Shown here in pieces: positions 24,301 through 36,300 of a stretch of DNA of 64,000 nt (positions are counted from its first letter, which is position 1; every line of letters starts with the position of its first letter). The position numbers and the translations under genes are program-made. Origin of the DNA: Apricaphanius iberus (taxonomy: Eukaryota > Chordata > Actinopteri > Cyprinodontiformes > Aphaniidae); contig JAPXFQ010001341.1 in assembly GCA_028564705.1 (NCBI GenBank), positions 62,001-126,000 of the forward strand, in the 5' to 3' direction. The notes under the pieces were generated by a model that saw nothing but the letters and a program-made list of their open reading frames with translations, did no database searches and was not told where the DNA came from.

Positions 24301-27300
24301 ATTGAGCGTTCAAAACCAATGTTTCGTACTGATTCAAGGACAGGAACGTAAAAGTCCAGCGGGCCACTCTGACGTTTTTTGGGGACGGACCAGCGGAAAA
24401 ATTATGGCCGCAGCTATCGGCACGTGGAATCCAAATGCTACCTTGATACCTGCTGAGTAAACCTCGCTCTGCATGACTGAGATGCTAGCTGCCGCCATAG
24501 TGTTTTCGCTTATCCGTCCCCCTAAAATGTCTCGGCGACACGCCAGACTTCATGTTCCTGCCATTTAATTACAATAAAGTTTTAAACATTTCTGAAAATC
24601 ACAGCGTGGTACGTTTTCAGTTTGCTTCGTATCGCAATTAATTGATTAAATATTGAATTGGCACAACCTTAGTCTACGCTGCTGCCATGTCATGACTGTT
24701 TTCAGAGGCTCTTTCAGATTCATTGCTGGACTAACTGCTACTGGAGCTCCTTCTTGTCCAGAGCGTCACCTTCCACAGCAACTCTTTGAAGATATTCACC
24801 TACTATTTAATTTCCCTTTTAAGATCAAGTGTTTTCTTTAACTGAGTTGAATTAGAGTCCCCGTGTTTCTAAAGGGGACACCCCAAAAAGTGGACACTTT
24901 AAAATGGTTTATATTTCTTTGAGGAATGTGATTCACTTGTGTCTTTATTTTAAAATCCTGCGTATAATATTCATGTGATGAATGCAAGGAAACGCTCAAA
25001 ATGAAACTGGGAGAACAGCTGCCATCTGCAAGACTTGATTCAATAAAATAGAACGAGCCGAAAAGTCAGGGGCCAACAGAGCTGCTCTGAAAGTCTCAAC
25101 CCGCCGTGATATTTTCCCTCTTTGCCGATAATTGACTGTCATTTAGCAGCGGATAAAACGCCTGTATTACTGAGATCAAAGTGGCCAAGAGGAGTCGAAA
25201 AAGGCATCGTCTGCTTCCTCTCTTCGGGTGGTTCAGAAACACATTGTCTGTCATTTCTCATCCCCGTCTCGCAAACACACACACACACACACACACACAA
25301 AACGTGTTTTAGCATATAAAACGTCTGTTTCTGAGCTAATCTCCTGCCTTAGTTTGAATTCATAAACAGTGAGGTGAAGGAACGTCTCATCGCTGAAGCT
25401 CATGTTATGGCTGATAAGAGGCGCAGCAATAGCATGCTGCTGTTTCAGTCAGTCTGGAGATTTTTGGACCCCAGTCAGCTGGTTTATTTAGCATGTTTTG
25501 TCTTAACAAAGGGAAGGATACCAACTATCAGGGATGTAACGGTGCATTTATTCAGATCTTTCAGTATGTGTGTGTACTAGGGGTGTCACGATTCTCCAAC
25601 TCGATTGGATTTTCGATTTTAGGGTCACGATTCGATTCTTTTTTCCTTTTTGCGCACTACAGAGCTCTACGCCATTTTTAGACTAGTCTATGATCATTGG
25701 TTTCATTCATTAAATTGTGTACAGTAAATATTTTTAAAAAAAACTGAGTGATGCAGTTTCCATTATTCTTGTGTAATATATCACATTAGGCATTAATGGT
25801 CAAATTGAAAATGATTTATTTACGATTTTTTTAAATAAATAACATAAATGATTAGTAAAAGAGGATTGCTGCCATCTAGTGACCCTTTTTAGTTACTGCA
25901 GTGCAACGTCGCTCGGCTTCTTCTGGCCCAGAGATAAACGAGAGGTTAGGGTCCTCTTGTTTACAACAAGAATGTCGACTTAACTCATGGGGAACTCAAA
26001 ATTTCCACACTGGTTCCACACTCAGGTCCCGCTGCTTCTTTCTTCATCTGTCCTAGCCATTGTTTAACACTAGCTTAGCTAATAGCTACTTGCTATCAAA
26101 AAACAAAACAGCACTCCCAGCTATCACTCAACTCTATTTGGGAACATTATTGGTTTCTTTTGCAGCTACTGTAGAAAATGAAAGATGGACCAAACCAGAA
26201 CTTTGTCAGCACTGCACTGAATGACTCACAACAAACCGTGTCAAGCTAAATGGAAGCATCACATATTCTAGAGAGCTTCCAGTTGCATTCAATCAGGCCA
26301 AACTTCTTATTTTGTATAAAACCGAAGTCATTGAAATCTTTGTTGACTGGAATGGATTTTCCCAACAGCCGCCCAAGCTGCATTCAAGTACAGCTGGGAA
26401 TCTAGGCTTTCATAATATCAAAACTAACTCCTATATGGAACATAAACACGATTGAGATTTCTAGTGTGTTTATGTTGTAGTTGCAACAACAGAAAAATCA
26501 TTCCAGCTGTTGGGTTGCCTGGTTCGCTGCCATACGTCCAGATACCAGCATGAACCGTGTTCAGTGAAGAATGTAACGTAGACCGACAGCTAACGGTACC
26601 AAAGCTAGCAAGTGATTTAGCTTACCGATCCAGGAGGAAAGTCGCTGTTTCCACGTGTGTTTGATCTCATGGAAATGTTTTTATATGGGTCCATCTAGTG
26701 TAGGCTTCACATAAAACTACTCTAGTTTATGTTCTTCTGAGGTCACTCCACTCCTGAGATGGATAACAATACCTCTGGGGCTCTGAAGCAGCTACTTGAC
26801 TTGCTGATTCCACCATTCTTCCAAGTGCAAGCTGCACAGAGCCGATCTTATAGTTGGATCATAGAGACCGTATATGTCAACCCGCAACCTGCGGCTGCTG
26901 CTGGCTGGTAGATGTAAACATAGCTGTATTGTGGTGTACATCAAAATTGACACTTTATTATAACTCAATTTAAATTTTATTCTGCATCCCTCTAAACCCC
27001 CCCTGGAGTTTTTCTTTTTTTTATGTAGCTTTTTATGAAATTGTTCCATATTTAACCTTTAAGCATGTTCTCAAATAAGGGCAAAGTATTATTCAAATAT
27101 TTGTTAAAATCAACACTGACTGTTTTCAAGTGGTTTACGTTGTTTTCTACTTGGGCTAGGTCTGCTTGTACTATTTAAAAAAAAAAAAAAAATAAATCAA
27201 ATCACCAGTCAGTTCTTTACTTTCAACTTTTTTAAGTTCTAGAAAATTATAAAATAAGTTCTGGAAATGTTTTCGTTAATGCTGATAAAAGTTTTAAAAA

Positions 27301-30300
27301 ACTCATACAAATTTTTACTCTAAATTAAAGTTTACAGAAAATATCAAACTGAAATTTGTTTACACTGTTACACCCTTCCTAATAATAGTAAGAGACACTT
27401 TCTCTCTTTAAACGGAAATGAGAGGAAACCCAATCTCCTCCATCAGTTAATTAAAGGTTAATTATTTTGAAATAAGTTCCTGCTCACTCACGGTATTAAG
27501 CAGTTTTCTTATAGCAATGAATCTCAGGTGGAAGCCTGATGTGGATTATAAAAAATGACTTTAGTAGTTGTAAATCTTTTTAACTTTAAATTCAGCTGAG
27601 CTGCTACTTCATTTTCAATTTATGACAGTAATTTAGTGGATTCCTGCCTGGGTTTTCCCAAACAGACTGACGAATATTCAGGACAGACGTGGAATTGGGT
27701 CCACTCTAGAAATGACTTTTCGCTATAGGATTAGGGGTTAATCCGTCGCTGTGAAACCAGCCGGGGGCATCTCTTTTCTTCCCCACATTCACAGTGTCAG
27801 AGTGTTTTGTGTGTGTGCGCACGTGCCAGTATGTCCCGCTGCCACTTTCAAGAAATTTTCCATTAAAAAATGAAGTGTGCTTTTGGAAGAACTTCATACT
27901 TGCACTCGCTAATTGACATGGTTTTTTGGGGGTTTTTTTATTCATGCCCCGTTCGAACGGAAGCTGGACGTATTTGAGGATCTTTTTCATCTCTTCTTGG
28001 CTATTTGACCCAATTTATTAGAGGCTGATTAAACCAAATAAATCAGAGGAGACTCTGCTGCAAACTTCCCGAGCTGTTATCTGATGTCCGCTCTTCCCTT
28101 TTTCTATCCGTCTTCAGCCCTCTCCTCTCTTAGCTTTGATCTACCATGGTTTTTTTTTAATATCCTAACTGATTTTAAGTGCTGGAAATCTATTTGAAAG
28201 TCTGTCATTTAGCAGCTGAATGGGAAACTTCACCTTATCTCTGAGATCAGTCTTGACAGACCTCACATCTGCTCTCCGTTACTGTAGTTCAGTCTGGTGT
28301 GTAATTATATCTGTCTGCAAGTCGTTACAAATTACCATTTTCAGGGGATTGGGGAAGGATTTATAGGAATAGTGAATAACAGAGTCATTCCAGTATAATT
28401 AAAGGAGCTTTTAAAGTTTAGTTGCTTAATAAAAAATAGAAATATAACAGCAGGACTTATAGTTTAGTGTAGGAACATTCAGATAAATGTATTAGCGGCC
28501 TAAAATTTCTGTCGAGGGCATTGATCGTCTTAATTTGGTACAACACTCTGGTACAGTTCTACTTAAAGAACTGATTTCCTTGTATCAGTAAGTAACTTCT
28601 CATCGGAGCGAGTAAAATCAGATGTGGGGTGCCCCTAGGCTCCATCCTGGGGTCCGTTCTATTGAATAACTAAGTGCTTCCGCTAGCCCAGATTATGACA
28701 ATAAGATTAGTTACCATAACTAACTAAGGTATTTAATTTTGGTCCCAAAGAGGAGCTGGGTGCAGTGATGGACTCGGATCAAGGGGGCAAACTCTGCCGC
28801 CCAAAACTGAAACCAACGTAGAATTGACAAAAACTGCAGTTCTGCCCTCATCTGCTGAGTGTTTGAACTCGGATGAGACCTTAACCCCACCTTAAATGAT
28901 CACGTCACTTCTTTACATGCTGTTGTTAAAACATGTTTTAATTAAAATTCAAATAGTTTTAGGGATATTCACGGACCAACAGGGCTTCATGCTTTTATTT
29001 GACAAAATTATTGAATGTGTCTTGAAGGCAGAGGGGTCAGCAGAGTCACTCAACCCCGGATTTCTGGCTAAAATCAAATCAAACTTCATTTATAAAGCGC
29101 TTTTTATATAAGAATTGCATCTCAAAGTGCTTTACAGATTAAAATGACCCCACATAAACCACATTCCCATCCCTCCCCGACAGATTTAAAAGCATGATCC
29201 CAGTTACACCCCTTTCCCCACCAACCCATCTCTCGTGCGCACACACTGTTTAAAAGCAACAGTAATAAAGGACATTGGGCCAGAGTACAGATGAGCCAGG
29301 CTAAGGAAGCGTCATCAGAGCAGCCGTCTGCATCAGCAGCAGCCAAGGCACTGATCCAGGGCGCTCCACCAAAGCGCTATCACCTCTCTCGAGGCAAAGG
29401 GCTCCCAGAAGGCACCTCTAAAGGCGCCCGCTGACCTAGATCAGTTAGCTTGTAGCTACATCTGCTCAGCTCCACCTCTTTGCCCCTCTGATTTATTTTT
29501 ATTTATTTATTTATTTATTTATTTCTCTGGTGTGACGAGACACAGAAAAGATGGCACTTCTGAGCCTCCAGAGACACCACGGCTAACCAAAATGTCGGCA
29601 TTTTCAGGATTAAATGGTTAAAGATCTTGAGAAACTCAAACATTGCATTTATCTTTTGACACATAAATTACTGACACGGTCATTTACATGCACATCGAAA
29701 TCAAACTTTGGAAATAATGGGACCAATAGATCAACCAGAAAGGGAGTTTGTATCCCAGTTTACATGGTATACATACTGGAATTATTGAATGAAGTTAGTT
29801 CAGCTCTACGTCGCTAGGCGGCGACACGCCCTTTCATGTTGGCAGTCTTCCGGTTGGACTAAAGATTCATACAGGTGGTAAATCCTGGAGGAGCAAAGAA
29901 ATGGACAGTCCATCTTGCTCTTGCGGATGACTGATGGTGTTGGAGTTGTCCTGTGTTGGTTGACCCCATCACTTGCCTGGGCTGCTAATAGTTTAGCTAG
30001 GATGCGTTGGTGTAAACATGCAGAGGAATTTGGTTTTCTAATAACATTATTTCGATGCTTTAGCTCATTTTAAGAGAAGGCCACTTCGGTTAGACTCCAG
30101 CCTGACTAAGGAAATAATTTTTGCCTTTCTCTTACTGTAACTAAACACACTGAGTGTCTTCAAAGTTCTGCCTAAAAAGTCGATCAGAAAGCTGCAGCTG
30201 AACCTAAAAAATAAATTTCTATACGAGTCACGTTGGTTCTTGAAGAATTAAATCTAAACACCAGAGGCTCGTCGTTCGGCAGCGGGAGCTGCAGCTCAGG

Positions 30301-33300
30301 TATTAGACGGCAATTCTTAAAACACCACCTGTACTCTGAAGAAAGCTTCCAGCTTTCCAGCTGTTTCTGTTTTTGTTCTAAGAACCCCACAATTGAATCT
30401 CCTGCTCATTAATTCTTCACTCAGTAGTTGGAGTAAAGCTCGTACCTCTTTCATTGAGCGCAGTCTTTGATTATTTAATGTTTTCTTTTGAAGCAACTCT
30501 TGAAGCAGCCCTGGCCTGGTTAAAAACAGATCTTGTTTCTCTGTTCCTGTTGAAAACAACAGCTGACTCTTCAGAGGAATGTGTCGATAAACGAGGGAAG
30601 CTTTGGTGTTGAGCTGTCAAATAAGATGTGAAAAGACGCTCAGTTTGACTCCCGCACGAGCTGCATGTTAATGTTCAGTGTGGATCTTTCCACCTCCTTT
30701 TCCACCTCTCTTTCTTAATCGATTGCCTCTTGTTGTCAAAGTATTTGGAAGCCAGCGAGTGTCCAAGTTGTCCCATTAAAAAGATGAGAGGTCTGTAGTT
30801 TTTATCATAGGTACTCCTAAACTGTGAGACACAGAAGGTAGACAAAATTCCAGGAAATGATTTTGCACGATTAAAAAAAATAAATAAAAAATATCTGTAT
30901 AATGGTGCAAAATAAACTATATAAGACCTACAAACAAGCATGTTACTAATTAAGAGGTTCTCCAGCCTTACCCGTATTAATGCCACATGACACCTGTCCA
31001 CACCTTCAGTCAGACTATTACCTCCACCATGTCCAACACCAGAGAGTTTTCCAGGGACACCAGTGACAGATTGTACACCTGCACAAGACTGGAATGAACC
31101 CATCTACATTAGGCAAACCTCTTGGTGATGAGAGACCAACTCTTGGAACAATTATTTAAAAGTGGAATGAATTCAAGATCACTATCTCCGTGGACTTTGG
31201 GCTCCCAGCAGGATCTATCATTGTGGGGGTACACATGATCTTGAGAACGGTGAGGAAACGGATCAGATCTACTTTGGTTGAACTGGTCAATGACCTGAAG
31301 AGAGCTGGGACCACATTAACAAAGGTTACTATTAGTCATGGAATAAAATCCTGCAGTGTATGATAGGTCCCCCTGCTTAAGCCAGCACATCTCCAGACCC
31401 GTCCAAAGTTAGCCAGTGACCATCTGGTTGAGCCAGATGAGGATTGAAAGAAAGCAGTGTTGCATCTCAAGACCACCACTGCGAAGCATGGGGGTGGAAG
31501 CATTGTGCTTTGGGCGTGTTTCTGGACAGAAGGACGGGACGACTGATCCGCATTAAGGAAAGGATGAGCGGGGCCGTGTATTGTGATATTTTGAGCAAAA
31601 ATCTCCTTCCATCAGTGAGAGCTTTGAAGATGAAAACGTGTTGGGATCTTCCAGCATGACAATGATCCCGAACACACACCGCCTGGGGAACGAAGGAGTG
31701 GCTACATAAAACCATTTCAAGGTTCTGAAGCGGCCTAGCCAGTCTCTAGAGCTCAATCCAATAAAGAATCCGTGGAGGGTGAAGAAAGTCAAAACACCCC
31801 AGCTGTAGAGAAAATCTGCATGGAAGAATGGGCCAAAATACCAGCTACAGTGCGTGAACACATGATGAAACGGGAAACGATTAACACCCATCATTGCCAA
31901 CCAAGGTTGCATCACACAGTATTGAGGTGAACTTTTGTTATTGACAAAATACTTATTTTCTGCGCTATTATAGAATTAAATTCATTAAAAAAACAAAGTG
32001 ATATCCTGTTTTTTCTTAAAGTTGAAGTGCACCTTCATTGCCAAATATTGTTTTGCCCCACTGTATTTATCTGTATTAGAGAGAGAAAATGTGCTATTTC
32101 TAACCTGTGTGCCAGACTTTATGGAGGCTGGACTTGTCCCTCTGGAGCAAAAGCCTCGTGTCCATGTAACAGGATGAGGGGATCATGTCGGCAGCTTTGT
32201 GCCCCCGGCCGTAGCCTGCCGGCTTGGTCTGGTGCTCCCCGTCTTTAGCCGTTTGGAGCCACTTAAGTCCCCTCCGGGTGATAAACACAGAGGCTGCAGC
32301 TCTCTCAATCTCTCCCCTGCGTCGTCTGTGCGTTACCTCCGACCTGAGGCGGGTAGCTTTTGCTTGCGGTCCACTTTACCTTCAGATCAAGCTTCCCTCC
32401 CGGTTCCCCTCCCTTTTGAATTGGCAGAACTTAATTTGCTCGGGTCCAGAGCCCGCAAAGTATACAACACGGCTAAGTAGTCGTAAAGGGATTTGAAGGT
32501 TTGAGTTTCCGTCATGTGAAAGTTTTCAGAGTGAAGGAAAGAATAATTTGAGACCCTCTGGGGGGTTCCGGTACGGCCGAGCCTTAAGGTATGACAGGAA
32601 AATAATGTAATGACCTCCTGATTTCTCCAGTCTAGTGCTTCATCCAGATGCTGTGAGGTTTACTGGAATGAGCCGCTCAGACGGCGATATATTATTCATA
32701 ACTATGTTTTCTAAAAGACGAGTTGCTTTCAACACCTTAGAATAAACAATTTATCTCACATGGGGGAGATTCCTCTGCCATAAAGTGTTGCTTTTTATGT
32801 TTTCAGGGGCCCCGAATGAACAAACATCGGGTGGGACTTTTTTTGTAGCCACTTTAAGTTCATCTGTATGTTCCGGGTCATGGTGTTCCTACAACAGATG
32901 TAACTAAAAAGTAACATTTTCTTTAATACTGAACAGCACATACCAGAGAGTTTAGACCCTAGTGATCTCTAATGGGTCTTTTTTTTGTGTACTTTTTAAA
33001 TGTTTAAGGTTAAACTTCATTGTGTGTATTTGTCCTTTATCATTAACTTGAAGTCATTTTAACGAAGTGGCATCAGAGAACTTAAGATAAAAAGTAATAG
33101 CCTTCTTTCAAACCTGTTAGTTTTTTTCCCTGTTCAAGCTTCTTCTGTCTCTGTCAAATTGTTTTTAAGTTTCCTGTCCATTTATTTCATATTTTATAAA
33201 GCTGATTTCTTTCGCTTTAAAAAACAAAACCTTCCTTCGTCTTTATGATGTTGAAATTTACAATTTACAAAAATTTCAAATAGTGGTAGGTTTCAACCCA

Positions 33301-36300
33301 GAAATGATGCTTGTTCAGAGATGATGGCATATGGCTGAATATTTAAAAATGTAAATTTATAGATTCTAGACTAAATTAAATAGCAATGAATGAGCTAACT
33401 GTAAAATAATACATTTGAATCAATTAGTATTTTTTTTCCTTCAAAGTAAAACTAATGAAAACAATACTAAAAGTTTGTAATACTTGAAAAAAATATCACT
33501 CAAGTAAAAGTAAAAGGTATGGTCTAGTAAAACGACAAATGTAACTAGTTGCTACCCACCTCTGATTGTAGCTACTAATCTGCAGGAGTGGACTTTTTTG
33601 CAATCTACAACTTTACCAGCAGATGTCACTAACGTTTAGAATAGAACAAAAATGTTTCTTAAACATTTTCATAGCTTAATCTTGGTGTGGTAAATGACAA
33701 TTACCTGAACTAAACAAGTTAGACCTGGGTAATGGAGAAAGCAGCTGCCTCTTGGTGAGAGCTCATGCTGTCTCCATGTGAACTTCGACCTTTGGTGAAG
33801 TAAATCTTAGCTCTTAGTTCTAATTTCTACTGCCAGATTTCTTATCCAAGCGGCAAGTGCTGAAATTAATGTAAAAATGACCTCTTTTTGCTCTGCCGGT
33901 GCAAAAAAGTTTGATTGTCTCCCTTCCGACTGTTCCAGGTTTAGTCCAGAAGGTCGACCAGCGCCTCCCGGTGGCCAACGAGTACCTCCTCCTGTCAGGC
34001 GGCGCCCGGGAGGGCGTCTTGGACCTAAACCCGGAGGAGCTGGGGGAGTACGCCAAGGGGGCCGACTTCGACTTGGATTTCACCCTGCTGGTGCCCGCCC
34101 TGAAGCTTCACGACCGCAACCAGCCGGTCACGCTGGACATGAGGCGCTCGCCGCCGTGCCACTCGTGGCTCAGCCTGCGCCTCTGCGACTCCAACGTGCT
34201 GTCGCGCTGGAGCGTCTGCTGCCAGGAGGAGCACGGGCTCCCCGCTGAGGAGGACGAAGAGGACGAGGAGATGGGTGAGTCGGAGGAGTGGGATGATCAC
34301 TGCTGGGGCGCGAGGAAATGAGGAGGACTTGAACAGAGATGAAAGCGCTGCCGGGTGAGAAGACCGGGGAAAGATTGGATTCAGCCCATGTTTTCTCCAG
34401 ATAATTTGATGCTGTGATGCAATTTTAGCTGACAGCCTGCAGCGCCGGGGCTGCTCTTCATAATACAACTCCTCCAGATGGGGTAAAACTGGGGGTAGAG
34501 AAAAAAAAACCCACCAGACAGTTCAGCTCTGAAACATTCATGAGAAAAACTAAGCAGTCAACAGTGCAAGATAACGCAGCGATTTGCAGATTACTGCAGA
34601 AAATCAATCTACCGCACGCTGGTGAGTGTGCAGCTGGAAGGGCGGGGGGAAAGTAATGACATTTATTGATATGAATCTCTTTAATTTTCAGCGGTTTTGG
34701 AAGAGGCATCGGCTCTTTTCTGGATGTGTAATAACATTTCCCACAAGATCTCAGGGGAATGTAATTGTTGAGGCAGGAGGAGGTGATTAAATCAGGCTAG
34801 ATGACAGATCGTTTCGCACCAAATATGTCCCTGAAACATGGAAAATATCCACAGTTTAATATTCATACTTCTTTTGAAGTCTCTCACCTGGGTCATGGCT
34901 AAAACCCATTGTTCCTTTTGCTTTTTGAAAAGTGTTCCCATCGCTTGACGCTGTCCACAACTTGTCTCACACTTTGATGCGTTTCATTGAGGTTTATTCA
35001 GCAACACAAAATGGCAGCGCTAGTCAAACTGAAGGTGCGTAACACAAGGTTAGCTAAATCGGTAGCAAACGAACTTCTGAAAAGTTTGGAATGGATTAGT
35101 TTTCAGCCTTTTATGAGTCATTGCTTTCTACAAATTGGTTCATAATAATGAAGAGGTGGTGGAGTGCTACACATGACCCAGCATGCATCGTCCCTGTGTA
35201 GCACAGCGATGGCGGTGTCATGCTGTTGAGATGCTTAGATTCTTTAGAGAGTCCTTTCATCTCTCCCTCAGCATCCTGTCCGTTTCCAAATGTTAACGTT
35301 TTCTCTCTTTTTTAACAGTTTTTTTTCAAAGACTTGTATTCAAACTTGTGGCCCTGCAGCCACATTTTGTGGCAACTGTTTAGGATGGGAGCAAAATCTG
35401 TCCTGTTAGAGCTTGGCCAAATGCTCCTAGATACCGACAGTATTGAGTACAACAACAGCATATAGAACCACAAATATTCAGCAGCATATTATCCCCCAGC
35501 GTGACACGCCCCCAGCCGGTCGCTTGCACATTCACACCTTGAAGCGTGTCCAAAGTGAACTGTTCGTGCTTTAAAATAAGCAATTTTCACGCGCGTGAAG
35601 CGGAAATGTGGAAGTATCCTGGCCTCCTCCATCCCTTCCCCTGACCCTCCGGGAGCTCCCAGTGCACTCTGGAAGATTCTTGCTAGGACTTGACCAGTAG
35701 GACCTAGCGACTTGACTCACTTCAGCACTAAGGACGTGGGCTCGAGAGATGGTGACTTGACTAGGACACTGACATCCTGTGTTGTTTTCGTTTTAAATTT
35801 ACGATGCTTTAGGCCGGGAAAATACTTGCTTTTAAAGACTCGTACGAGTTTTTATCACGGCTGCCTTACGTAGTTTGTTTCAAGCGTCATTTTTGCACTT
35901 CCTCTGAAATCAATGCAACGCACTGGACACTTTTTAGCTTCATTGTTAAATGCTATGCTAGATGTGGAACTAAATGTAAGCCTTCTCTAAACTTATAACG
36001 ACAGTAAAGCCTTTATTTACATGTCGCTCATTACTGTCTCTGTTCCCCATTCAGGTAAAGGCTCCATCCCCTCCCTGGGCTCTCCTATGTCCCTGGACGG
36101 TGCCTACTTCTCCCCCACCCTGGTGACGGACTGGTTCTGGGGGGTCGTGAGCGAGGCTGTGGAGGAATTGAGGCGCAGCCCCCAGAGAGGCATCCCGAAC
36201 CCCGAACGGCTGGAGAGGAACGGACCCCTGACCACCATCGTCCTCCAGGTACGGGCCGGCAGCAGAGTCCTGAAAAAACACGAAATGAAAACGATCAACG

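Larger units (their letters stand above)
15376..33938 (+). other. mb21d2 intron 1 (18.6 kb)
   Basis: It starts GTAAAA and ends TTCCAG. It holds Tc1, SINE, LINE and MITE copies listed separately. Stretches with no repeat signature I recognise include 17325-19090, 22270-24640, 24800-25570 and 26410-29060. These contain no convincing exon on either strand and could hold conserved enhancers, which cannot be judged without comparison. Confidence 0.85.

Noticed and set aside
30675..31103. 142-codon minus-strand frame
   Set aside because: It is antisense to the 5' region of a decayed Tc1 element, with no protein similarity I recognise.
33877..34248. Alternative frame of 123 codons over mb21d2 exon 2
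   Set aside because: It is an Arg/Pro/Ala-rich shadow of the real exon in another frame.
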